A stretch of DNA of 64,000 nucleotides, from contig CAZNPL010000030.1 of the NCBI GenBank assembly GCA_964574815.1, positions 21,323 through 85,322 on the forward strand, read 5' to 3'. A program made the translations under genes and the position numbers. The notes under the pieces are model-generated. The model was given only the letters and a program-made list of their open reading frames with translations, ran no database searches and was not told the DNA's origin. The stretch is from CAZNPL01 sp964574815 (GTDB lineage: Bacteria > Planctomycetota > Phycisphaerae > UBA1845). Below, in pieces: positions 8,835 through 16,581 of the stretch. Each line of letters opens with the position of its first letter. Position 1 is the stretch's first letter.

Positions 8835-10043
8835 CTACTGCGCGGACACAACGTCGCCCGGGCGTGCAGCAGGATACACAATGCCATCCTCTTCGTCGTG
8901 GCATTCGGTGCAGGTAGGCGGTTTGTGGAACGCCTCGTTCACGTGGCAAAATTCGCAGTCGAACGCGGCGTGCGATGCATCCAGGCGCAGACCCGTGACC
9001 GCGTGATCGAAGTTGCCGACCGACCAGTCCGTGTGGCAGCTTGTGCAGCTTGTTTCCAGCCTGGTGAACGGGACCTTCTTGTGACAATCACGGCAACTAC
9101 GCGCCGCATGATATCGGCCAAGCGGCCAACCAGTGCTGACGTGTTCGAAGGGCGGAGGCGGTTCTTCGTCAGCTTCGAAGTGACACCGCGCGCAGGAATC
9201 GTCCTGATGGCAGGCGAAGCACGGTTGGTGGTGTTCTTCGAATGAGCGTTCGGGGCGTTCCTGCCCTGTGCGCTCCTCGTGACATCGGTTGCAATTGTCC
9301 TCGTGGTGACACTCGGCGCATGTCAGTCCGTAGCGATGGATGTGCTCCTTGTGTCGAAAGAGCACCTGCCCCACGTCCTCGGTCTTGTAGACGACGGAAT
9401 CCGGCTCGGGGATCGGCTGGTGCATCCGGCCGATCAGATCTCCCGGCGTCGGAAGCGCAGACGGCTCCGCCGGGCCGGGGGTCGTCTTGGGGTGGTGGCA
9501 GATGCTGCAACTGGTCTCGCCGCCCCATTCACGGTGGCAACTCATGCACTGGCGGTGGTAAGCGCCCTTCAACCCCGGCTGGCGAATGGTCCCTTCGCCA
9601 GGTTCGGTGCTGTGGCACGTTTTGCATGCCGGATGTGCCGCCCCTTCGGGCGTGTAGTGATGGCACGTTACGCAGCCGTTGGCCATCCGGGCCATCTTGG
9701 CATGGCCGGCGTGATCGAACGGCACGGGCAGGTAGAGGTCCTCCAGCTCATCGAGGATAACCAGTCGCGGCCCCTCCTTCGCCTCGAGCGATTCGACGAG
9801 CTGCTGCTCGGCCAGCCGCGTGCATGGCCGCAGGCAGAGATTGTCAGCCGTCGGCTTGGTGCACGTATGGCAGTCGGTGCAACGCTGCTGGTTTGCATCG
9901 CTGTGCAGTTTCGCGGCGGGCGGAGTCTCCTCGGCCAAAGCGGCGCCGCAGTACACCGTCCATGCGACGGCAAGCAGGAGCCGCTGGAGGCCGCTGCCGA
10001 GCGTGAGGCTGCGCAGCGATGTCATGGGTCGGCGTATCATCAT
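8835..10043 (-). CDS. Periplasmic multiheme cytochrome c with 13 CXXCH motifs
   Basis: The 402-residue protein starts with an export signal (LLLAVAWTVYCGAALA, cleavage before EETPPA) and then holds 13 CXXCH heme motifs: CTDCH, CVTCH, CKTCH, CMSCH, CSICH, CAECH, CNRCH, CFACH, CARCH, CRDCH, CTSCH, CEFCH and CTECH. Several carry a second His (CHH), and many free His residues can serve as distal ligands. The spacing suggests class III/cytochrome c7-like repeats. Its ATG at 10043 overlaps the NrfD stop as ATGA, so translation is coupled. It is the third gene of the Fe-S/NrfD/cytochrome operon and is the likely exit for electrons into the periplasm. Its partner and redox substrate cannot be read from sequence. 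Heme count assumes every motif is used. Confidence 0.9.
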   Translation of the reverse strand: MMIRRPMTSLRSLTLGSGLQRLLLAVAWTVYCGAALAEETPPAAKLHSDANQQRCTDCHTCTKPTADNLCLRPCTRLAEQQLVESLEAKEGPRLVILDELEDLYLPVPFDHAGHAKMARMANGCVTCHHYTPEGAAHPACKTCHSTEPGEGTIRQPGLKGAYHRQCMSCHREWGGETSCSICHHPKTTPGPAEPSALPTPGDLIGRMHQPIPEPDSVVYKTEDVGQVLFRHKEHIHRYGLTCAECHHEDNCNRCHEERTGQERPERSFEEHHQPCFACHQDDSCARCHFEADEEPPPPFEHVSTGWPLGRYHAARSCRDCHKKVPFTRLETSCTSCHTDWSVGNFDHAVTGLRLDASHAAFDCEFCHVNEAFHKPPTCTECHDEEDGIVYPAARPGDVVSAQ

Positions 10044-11230
10044 GATGTCGTCGCCCTCCGCGGTACGCTGATGACCGGCAGATAGGTCACGATCAAGCGG
10101 TAGCACAGGATCAAAAGCGATATGAGGCCAATTGTGACTGCAAACTCGCCCAGCGACGGGAAGTAGGATCGCACCGCGTACGGCGGCCGATAGGCTACGA
10201 GGAATACGTTCACGCGGTTCAAAGCCACGCCGAGGACGACCAGCAGCGATGCGGTCAACAGCAAACTTGGCGTGTGCCTTACACGTTTCGAGAGAAGCAT
10301 TGCGATGGGTACAACGACGCCGAGCAGGAGCTCAATCAGGAACATATTCGAGTGCACGGAGCCGTCGAACAGGCCTACGTAGGCCTGGCGAATAAGCAAG
10401 TCACCGATTTTGAACGCCAGGTAGATGAAGAGCAACACGGGCACGATCAACGCCAATCGACTCAGGAGCCGGCGTTCGGGCGAAAGACCGAGCGACCAGG
10501 ACGAGTAGAGCGACTCGACCACGACCATCGGATAGCCCACCGCGACCGCCGACAGGAGAAACAGCAGTGGCAGAATCGGCGTGTACCAGAGTGCGTGCAT
10601 CTTGGAGGGAGCGATCAGCATGAGCGTTCCCAGGGAGGACTGGTGCAGGCATGAGAGCACGACGCCGGCAAGGATGAACGCGAACATCGTTTTGTTGACG
10701 AGCCGATGCACTTTCGCACAGAGGTGCGCCAGTCGCGGCCGGCGGGGGTCCCCACCGAACCGCTCGCAGAGGATCGGCAGAAACTCGATGTACAACACGG
10801 TCAGGTAGCACATCACGCACATGCCGACTTCGAACAGGACGGAATTGCCTTGCCACATCGAGGGGACGGCTGGATGCCAGATGTTGTAGTACCGGCCCAG
10901 GTCCACCATCAGGCCCAGGCCAACAAACGTGTAACCGAGCAGGGCCGTCAGCAGCGCCGGCCTCACAATCGCGTGATAGTCCTGGCGGCGGAATACGTAC
11001 GCCAGCGCCGCGGTCGTAAAGCCGCCCGCGGCCAGCGCAACACCGGTAGCCACGTCGATGGCGATCCACAGCCCCCATGGGTACTGCTGATCGAGGTTGG
11101 TCGCCGCAGACAGGCCGAAGATGAACCGGTACGCGGCCACAAGCAGTCCGGCCGCGCCGAGCACCATCAGGACCGCGACGCCCGGGGTGAGCAGTTTTCG
11201 CCTGACCGGTTGCGGCATCTCGTTCGTCAT
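10040..11230 (-). CDS. NrfD/HybB-type integral membrane subunit
   Basis: A 396-residue polytopic protein with about ten hydrophobic segments, matching the NrfD/PsrC/HybB family that binds quinone and passes electrons to or from an Fe-S partner. The segment WGLWIAIDVATGVALAAGGF near residue 50 is the typical family motif, and LGRYYNIWHPAV and HQSSLGTLMLI are also characteristic. The ATG at 11230 overlaps the Fe-S subunit stop (ATGA); an in-frame GTG at 11236 is possible but breaks that pattern. The downstream end overlaps the cytochrome start in the same way. It sits in the inner membrane between the Fe-S protein and the cytochrome and should exchange electrons with menaquinone or ubiquinone. 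Confidence 0.92.
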   Translation of the reverse strand: MTNEMPQPVRRKLLTPGVAVLMVLGAAGLLVAAYRFIFGLSAATNLDQQYPWGLWIAIDVATGVALAAGGFTTAALAYVFRRQDYHAIVRPALLTALLGYTFVGLGLMVDLGRYYNIWHPAVPSMWQGNSVLFEVGMCVMCYLTVLYIEFLPILCERFGGDPRRPRLAHLCAKVHRLVNKTMFAFILAGVVLSCLHQSSLGTLMLIAPSKMHALWYTPILPLLFLLSAVAVGYPMVVVESLYSSWSLGLSPERRLLSRLALIVPVLLFIYLAFKIGDLLIRQAYVGLFDGSVHSNMFLIELLLGVVVPIAMLLSKRVRHTPSLLLTASLLVVLGVALNRVNVFLVAYRPPYAVRSYFPSLGEFAVTIGLISLLILCYRLIVTYLPVISVPRRATTS

Positions 11231-12270
11231 TGCCACGTAACTCCGGATGTTACGGTTACGTCGTCCAGCTCTTCGTCCGCCGGCTCGGATTGCTCCTCGT
11301 CCCAGACCTGGAAGACATCCTGATCCGCTCGCTCATCGCCGGCTCGATCGCGGTCTTCGCCGAGAGGCTGCGCCCCGACCTCCTCCCTTCGCCTGGTCAG
11401 CCACATGATCAATCCAAGGAGTCCGTACAGTGCGAGCGGGGGTACGAAGAATTTGAATACGCCGTGCTGAATGGCCTCGGTCAGTCGCGGAGGCGCGGTA
11501 CTGCCCAGCGTGAGAAACCCCAGCTCCGAAAACGGAACGCTCGACAGATAGAGCCACGAGGTGCCGCCCGCCTCATGCTCGCCATACACGTGGTCAACGT
11601 AGAGATCGGGCCGTGACTTGATTCGCTCGTGGGCCACCTTCAGCAGTTCGCTTCGCTTGCCGTAGATCAGCGCTTCGTTCGGGCAGATCTTCACGCAAGC
11701 CGGGGCCTCGCCCTCGGACGTATGGTCGAAGCAGAACGTGCACTTACGCACCTGTGGCGTCAGGGCATTGTCATACTCGTAGGCCGGGATCTGGAATGGA
11801 CACGCTACCATGCAGTAGCGGCAGCCCATGCATTTGCCTGCGTCGTACGTCACGGCCCCGTTACCGTTCTTTCGTAACGCGCCGACCAGACAGGCCGAAA
11901 CGCACGCGGGATCCTTGCAGTGCAGGCAGTTGGCCTTCACGTAGACAGGGCGCTCGGCGCCACCGGGGTTCTCGAACCGGTTGACAGTGGTGTAGCTGCC
12001 GGGCCCGGGACGCCGGTGCTGCTGAAACACGGACTTGTCGTCGAACGCGTCGACGGGCGGCACGTCGAATCCCGCCTGGCGCTGGCAAGCAAACTCGCAC
12101 CTGCGGCAACCAATGCAGTTGGGGATGTCGACCAGGACGCACACGGTGTCCTGATGCGCACTGTTTGACATCGCGTTCGGCGCACCACTTGCGCGTGGTG
12201 CACTCACCGCGCCGGTCGCTCCTGCCGAGACCGCGATTTTCAGGAAGTTGCGCCGACTCGTTTCCAGCAT
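11227..12270 (-). CDS. HybA/DsrO-type ferredoxin subunit, four [4Fe-4S] clusters, Tat signal and C-terminal membrane anchor
   Basis: The N-terminus carries a twin-arginine export signal (SRRNFLKIAVSAGATGAV), so the folded, cluster-loaded protein should be sent to the periplasmic side. Four Cys sets follow: CIGCRRCEFAC, CLHCKDPACVSAC, CMGCRYCMVAC, and CTFC with CVKIC, which gives 16 ligands for four clusters. A membrane helix lies near residues 275 to 295 (FFVPPLALYGLLGLIMW), followed by an acidic tail. This layout matches HybA, DsrO and HmcB-like subunits. The frame is open to 12519, but the Tat motif fixes the start at 12270. First gene of the operon; no molybdopterin or hydrogenase catalytic subunit lies next to it. 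Confidence 0.9.
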   Translation of the reverse strand: MLETSRRNFLKIAVSAGATGAVSAPRASGAPNAMSNSAHQDTVCVLVDIPNCIGCRRCEFACQRQAGFDVPPVDAFDDKSVFQQHRRPGPGSYTTVNRFENPGGAERPVYVKANCLHCKDPACVSACLVGALRKNGNGAVTYDAGKCMGCRYCMVACPFQIPAYEYDNALTPQVRKCTFCFDHTSEGEAPACVKICPNEALIYGKRSELLKVAHERIKSRPDLYVDHVYGEHEAGGTSWLYLSSVPFSELGFLTLGSTAPPRLTEAIQHGVFKFFVPPLALYGLLGLIMWLTRRREEVGAQPLGEDRDRAGDERADQDVFQVWDEEQSEPADEELDDVTVTSGVTWQ

Positions 12271-12820
12271 GGCTACACCTATGACTGCGGTACCGGACGT
12301 ACCTTCAGCCTCCGACCTTCTCAGGCCAGGATCAGGAATCGGGTTCCCAGCGTCGCCCGCGAATACCGGTTGGGAAACCCAACCATGGCGACACCGGTCT
12401 TCGGCCCAGACCCGCCAAGGCCGCCCGAGAGGCCTCGTGGGGTCCCGCTGCAGCCCACGCTGCAGGCGTTTCACAAGGATATTGTTGCAAAATACATGCC
12501 AAATCGGCGCGAATTGCAACGCCCGGGCGTCGTTGTTTCAACAAGCGGCGCGGCGTCTGAGTCGGGCGTCAGCCGGAAACTAGGCGCCCCATCGCGAAGA
12601 CCACGTTTTCCACGCGTCTTGGAGATGCGGAGGGCTCAAGTTGCGTAATTCAAGTGCTGCAGAGCAGGGCGTGCCGTAAGTAGTAAGCCAGGGCGAGCGC
12701 CGGGTGCTGTCCTCGGCGGTCCGCTAGAGAGCTCTTGCGAAGCGGAATGCCCCCCCGCCGTGGGCGTCGCCGTCACCAGTTGCCAAATAAGGCGACACTT
12801 CGTGCGAATAAGCCCCAGCG
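12271..12820. other. Gene-free stretch upstream of the redox operon
   Basis: About 550 bases without a credible gene. It must contain the promoter of the reverse-strand redox operon. The part near 12470-12510 is locally AT-richer (ttgttgcaaaatacatgcc). I cannot assign operator sites. The half nearest 12820 borders a decayed gene and may itself be degraded coding sequence. Confidence 0.35.
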
Positions 12821-13006
12821 ATGCCGAAATTGATCTCCGAAATCCTGCTCGGGCGAACTGTTGGGCTTGTGGATGTTGATGCGGTCCGGCTGCACGAAGT
12901 GGCCTATGCCCCGTATGCCGAACTGCCGCCGCATGCTCACGCCAAGTCCAGTGTCAGCATCATTCTTCGAGGCGAGTGCGAGGACCGCGTAGACGGCCAA
13001 GTCTAG
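12821..13006 (+). pseudogene. Truncated AraC-type cupin regulator fragment
   Basis: Sixty-one codons read MPKLISEILLGRTVG... and include LPPHAHAKSSVSIILRGE, which fits the N-terminal cupin sensor of AraC-like regulators (histidine pair followed by a strand and a glycine turn). The frame ends at TAG 13004-13006 straight after the first beta strands. The rest of the cupin and the DNA-binding domain are missing. The gene runs toward the broken serine hydrolase gene on the other strand, and the two homologous parts stop within about 20 bases of each other. I read it as a 5' gene remnant left by a deletion. A genuine small cupin protein is less likely, since the barrel would be incomplete. Confidence 0.55.
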
Positions 13007-13956
13007 AGACTCGACGCGCTGACTGTCATGGTCAAAAGGACCGAATGCATCCTGCTGCTCGGCCTGCGGACGATGCACGTCGGCAAGCACTTCTGGCGGG
13101 ATGATCTGCTGCCCACACAAGCGCCCCTCATTTAGATTCACCTCGAGCCAACGGGACAGATCTTGTGCTGTTGTGACGAGACCGCCGGCGGCGTGCATAT
13201 TGCAGTCGTCCTTCGCGTAGTGTGCCCGGGCAAATCCGTCCGGCTCTTCTCGGTACGGCTGCACAAGCCGCTCGCGACCCTGGAAACATAGCCGGTCGTG
13301 GATTCCATACCAAGTGGCTGGAATAGCTCGTTTCGCAGAACTTCCTTCCACGAAGTGTCCAGTTGTGCGTCCATCGCCATGCTGAGGATGTTGTATCCGA
13401 TATTGCCGTATTCAAACGCGACGCCGTCATTCGCCGGCCCGTGATGTTTCAGCAATCGTCGCAGCAGTTCCGGGGTGTGCTGGCCGGAGAAGGCGAGCCG
13501 AAACGTGATCGGTCCCTCGTTCCTGATTCCGTGGGCATGCGTGAGCAGGTCACACATGGTGATGGCGGCCGGGTCGACTTCGTCGTGATAGGTGGCGAGA
13601 GGAAGGTACGAGGCCAGCGTAGCCTCAAGATCGAATCGGCCGCGATGATCCAGGATCGCCGCGGCGGTTCCCACGAAAGGCTTGGTGGCGGAGGCGATAT
13701 AGAACATCGAATCCGCCATCACCGGCCGCTTGGCCTCGACATCCGCAAGCCCGAATCCATGCACCAACACTACGTCCTCACCACGCAAGGCCGCTACGGC
13801 CAGCCCCGGCGCAAGGGGAACCTCCATCAGCGTCTCGATGGCCGCCTTCATTTCGGCGGCCTCTTTCGTTGACGTCCCCTGGCTAAGAACCGGGCCGGTT
13901 GCGAACGCTAGTGAATACGCTGCTATCACGCACGTGCTTAAGACAAATCTCTTCAT
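13007..13956 (-). pseudogene. Serine beta-lactamase-like hydrolase, frameshifted and 3'-truncated
   Basis: From ATG 13956 (ribosome binding site AGGAGGAAG) the frame encodes an export signal (FVLSTCVIAAYSLAFATG) and a class C beta-lactamase/esterase domain with the catalytic SxxK in IASATKPF and the YxN motif in EYGNIGYN. Near 13255-13270 the similarity jumps frame: up to SRVASGL is in one frame, and LVQPYREEPDGFARAHY through MHAAGGLVTTAQDLSRWLE is in another, which fits loss of one base. The second frame keeps family character until FGPFDHD at about 13025, then turns into unrelated sequence. The final His-Gly motif and about 120 residues are absent. Two independent lesions make a working enzyme unlikely unless the frameshift is an assembly error. 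Confidence 0.75.
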
Positions 13957-14081
13957 TGGCTTCCTCCTGACAGGTATCAGTGTCCGAACTCCCGGGGGGA
14001 GCCTAACCCTGCGTACGGCTGCGGTCTTGAACAAAGAAAACATCGGACAGGTTTCGACAATTGCCTTGGGGCCGCGGGATG

Positions 14082-14405
14082 TCAGTCGGAAACGGGTGCG
14101 GCAAAGGGCACGCATGCCCGTACGCCTCCGCGGGTGGTGGTGAATAAGCGTTTGAAGTCCGGGGCCGTGAAGCCCCCGTTGCGTTCGGCGTGATTGCCCG
14201 CGATTGAGACGGTCGCGCGGTTGAGCCGGTCGGCCGGGAAGAAGTAGCCGCGGGGCAATTCCTTCGTAACCGAGCAACGCGCGTCGGTGAAGGTGACGGC
14301 TTTCTGCTGGACAACCAGCTTCTCGAAGGCGGCGGGCGCGCGATGGATGATACGGGCAAAGAAAAGAAAGTAGAAAGGAGACCGCGGGAGAGGGATCATT
14401 GCCAC
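14082..14405 (-). CDS. Small ORF of unknown function near tRNA-Pro
   Basis: A 107-codon frame (MAMIPLPRSPFYF...) lying between tRNA-Pro and the broken hydrolase gene. Codon third positions are mostly G or C, as in true genes here, and a central stretch (KELPRGYFFPADRLNRAT) looks protein-like. No ribosome binding site, known domain or membrane segment is apparent. It may be a remnant of a longer gene, since the neighbourhood is decayed, or a chance open frame. Recorded because nothing else explains the coding-like composition. Confidence 0.3.
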   Translation of the reverse strand: MAMIPLPRSPFYFLFFARIIHRAPAAFEKLVVQQKAVTFTDARCSVTKELPRGYFFPADRLNRATVSIAGNHAERNGGFTAPDFKRLFTTTRGGVRACVPFAAPVSD

Positions 14406-14505
14406 CGCAGCTTACTGGCCAGCGATTGTCGTCCGGCCCGTTCTACTCGCTCCTGTCTACTTCTCTCCTGCTCGCGATTTTGCGCGGCCTTGCGGCCGCT
14501 CAAAA

Positions 14506-14580
14506 TCGGGGTGACTGGATTTGAACCAGCGACCTCTGCGTCCCGAACGCAGCGCTCTAGCCAGACTGAGCTACACCCCG
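14506..14580 (-). tRNA. tRNA-Pro (anticodon CGG)
   Basis: A complete 75-base cloverleaf on the reverse strand. The acceptor arm pairs CGGGGTG with CACCCCG and leaves A as discriminator. The D arm contains TAGCTCAG, the anticodon stem CTGCG/CGCAG holds the loop TTCGGGA with anticodon CGG, and the T arm carries GGTTCAAATCC. CCA is not encoded. It reads CCG proline codons. Confidence 0.97.
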
Positions 14581-14641
14581 GCTGATTGTTAGGGTAGGCG
14601 TGCTTCCGTTGGTTGTCAACGCGGGGCCTCGGGGCCCGGCC

Positions 14642-14670
14642 GGGGGGCCGGGGGGCCGGGGGACCGGGGG
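14642..14670 (+). other. G-quadruplex-prone tract
   Basis: Four runs of five or six guanines (14642-14647, 14650-14655, 14658-14662, 14666-14670) are separated by two or three bases, an ideal pattern for an intramolecular G-quadruplex on the plus strand. It lies between the pyrG stop and tRNA-Pro. In the pyrG transcript the tract is C-rich. Slippage during sequencing is also possible here. Confidence 0.6.
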
Positions 14671-14698
14671 CGATATCTTGCTGCGGCGGGGGCGATAA

Positions 14699-16495
14699 TC
14701 AGCTCGCGTTGGCGGGATGCCCTGGTGGATTGACGTGCTCTTGTGTTGGCGGGTCGGGCGGTGGGTCGGTGGCCTGTAAGCCGGCGTATTGCAGGGCACT
14801 TCGGACGAGGTACAAGAACATCGGATCGGGGTTGAGCGGGCGGCTGGTCAGCTCCGCGTGCGCCTGAGTGCTGATAAAGAAAGGATGCGCTTCCCGGGGA
14901 AGCTCAAGCACCTGCATGATGGGTTGTTCCACGGCGCGGCCTGAAAACACCAAGCCGGCGTTTTCGAGGGTCGAGATGTAGCGCGGGTCCACCTCGTAGC
15001 GGTGGCGGAAACGAAGACGGATCGTCTCCTTGCCGCCGTACAGTTCGGACAGGATCGTGCCGGGTGTAACGCGGACGTCCTGCCCGCCGAGGCGCATGGT
15101 TCCACCCAGCCCCTCGATACGCTTCTGTTCCGGCAGGATGTCGATTACCGCATGCGGGGCGTCGGAGTCGATTTCGGAGCTGTTCGCTCCGGTGAGCCCG
15201 CACACGTGGCGGGCAAATTCCACTACGGCGATTTGAAAGCCGTAGCATAGTCCGAGGTAGGGGATTTTGTGCTCGCGGACGTGGCGGATGCAAATCAGTT
15301 TCCCGTCGACGCCCCGGACGCCAAATCCACCGGGAACAATGACGCCATGAACGTCGCGGAGTTGCTCGGCGACATTCTCCGCGTCGAGATCGGCGCTGTC
15401 GATCCACTGGATTTGGACCTTCGCGCCAAGGTGCACGCCGGCGTGCTCCAGTGCGTGCATGATGCTGGCATAGCTGTCGCGCAGCGAGGTGTACTTGCCA
15501 GTGATGCCGATGGTGACGGGGCAGGTCGTGTTGCAGAATCGGTTGATGTAGTCATTCCATCGCGCCCGGTGATGCTCTTCGGTCTTGGCGTCGACGCGAT
15601 CCGCGAGACCGAGGATGTCGAGGACGGCCGATTCGATACCGGCTTCGCGCAGCATTTCCGGGATGAAGTAGACGCTGTCGCAGTCGTGCATGGAGAAGAT
15701 GCGCTCCATCGGCACATTCGAGTGCATGGCGATCTTCTCGCGGACCTTCCGAGTGACCGGATGTCGCGCGCGGCAGGCGACGACGTGCGGGTGGACGCCG
15801 GCGCCCATGAGCTGCCGGAGGTTGAGCTGGGCCGGCTTGGACTTCTGCTCGCCCAGCATCGAGGGCTCGACGACGTACGTCAGAGCAACGAAACAGGTGC
15901 TTCCGGGCCCCTCTTCGTACGCCAACTCCTTGGCGGCCTCGATGAAATAAGCGTTCTCGACGTCGCCCACGGTGCCACCGATCTCGATGAAGACGACGTC
16001 GGCGCCGCTGGTGACCGCCAACTCTCTCAAAACGCTCTTCACCTCGCCGGTAACATGCGGGATCATCTGCACATCGCGTCCGAGGTAGCTGCCGCGGCGC
16101 TCCTTTTCGAGCACGCGCGAGAAGATCTGCCCGCTCGTGCAGAAATTGAGCCGATTAAGGCTCTGGTCGAGCATGCGCTCATAGGTGCCCAGGTCCATAT
16201 CGCACTCCATGCCGTCGTCGAGCACGAAGACCTCGCCGTGGCGAAACGGGTTCAGCGTGCCGCTGTCCCGGTTGAGGTAGCCCTCGAGCTTGATGGGCGT
16301 GACGCTGAAGCCTTTGTCCTGGAGGACCTTGGCCAGCGAGCTGGAGAAGATGCCCTTGCCGAGTCCGCTCATCACCGTGCCGAACACCACCACATACTTG
16401 CACTGGCCGATCTCGTAGCCGGCGGGCATGGGCGAGTAGAACTCAGTCTCATCCGACATCGCACTCAGCGATGAGAGTATCTTATCCGGATCCAT
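14699..16495 (-). CDS. pyrG: CTP synthase, divergent form
   Basis: CTP synthase aminates UTP to CTP using ATP and glutamine. The 598-residue protein has the synthase half (SGLGKG P-loop with Lys 47, HGEVFVLDDG, DMDLGTYER with Asp 101, EIGGTVGDVE with Glu 171, and the UTP-site lysines in KSKPAQ) and a class I glutamine amidotransferase half (GLCYGFQ with Cys 417; His 546 and Glu 548). Key catalytic residues are kept, but usually fixed segments differ: the DPY after the first conserved lysine is EGY here (KLEGYLNRDSGT), VTGGVVSSLGKG is FGTVMSGLGKG, and GICLGMQ is GLCYGFQ. About 30 extra N-terminal and 40 C-terminal residues extend it. It follows kdsB by 86 bases, probably as one transcript. Confidence 0.92.
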   Translation of the reverse strand: MDPDKILSSLSAMSDETEFYSPMPAGYEIGQCKYVVVFGTVMSGLGKGIFSSSLAKVLQDKGFSVTPIKLEGYLNRDSGTLNPFRHGEVFVLDDGMECDMDLGTYERMLDQSLNRLNFCTSGQIFSRVLEKERRGSYLGRDVQMIPHVTGEVKSVLRELAVTSGADVVFIEIGGTVGDVENAYFIEAAKELAYEEGPGSTCFVALTYVVEPSMLGEQKSKPAQLNLRQLMGAGVHPHVVACRARHPVTRKVREKIAMHSNVPMERIFSMHDCDSVYFIPEMLREAGIESAVLDILGLADRVDAKTEEHHRARWNDYINRFCNTTCPVTIGITGKYTSLRDSYASIMHALEHAGVHLGAKVQIQWIDSADLDAENVAEQLRDVHGVIVPGGFGVRGVDGKLICIRHVREHKIPYLGLCYGFQIAVVEFARHVCGLTGANSSEIDSDAPHAVIDILPEQKRIEGLGGTMRLGGQDVRVTPGTILSELYGGKETIRLRFRHRYEVDPRYISTLENAGLVFSGRAVEQPIMQVLELPREAHPFFISTQAHAELTSRPLNPDPMFLYLVRSALQYAGLQATDPPPDPPTQEHVNPPGHPANAS

Positions 16496-16581
16496 GTGCT
16501 GTTAGCTCTCGTGCTTCGCGGCGACTCAAGCCGCGTCAAACTCAATCAGTATTACAATGATCGTCGAACGGCGGTGCACAC

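Noticed and set aside
14343..14585. An apparent protein end reading GVTGFEPATSASRTQRS
   Set aside because: This is the usual false translation of a tRNA gene; the region folds as tRNA-Pro.
15269..16474. A 401-codon frame on the plus strand inside pyrG
   Set aside because: It lies wholly opposite conserved CTP synthase sequence with intact catalytic motifs.
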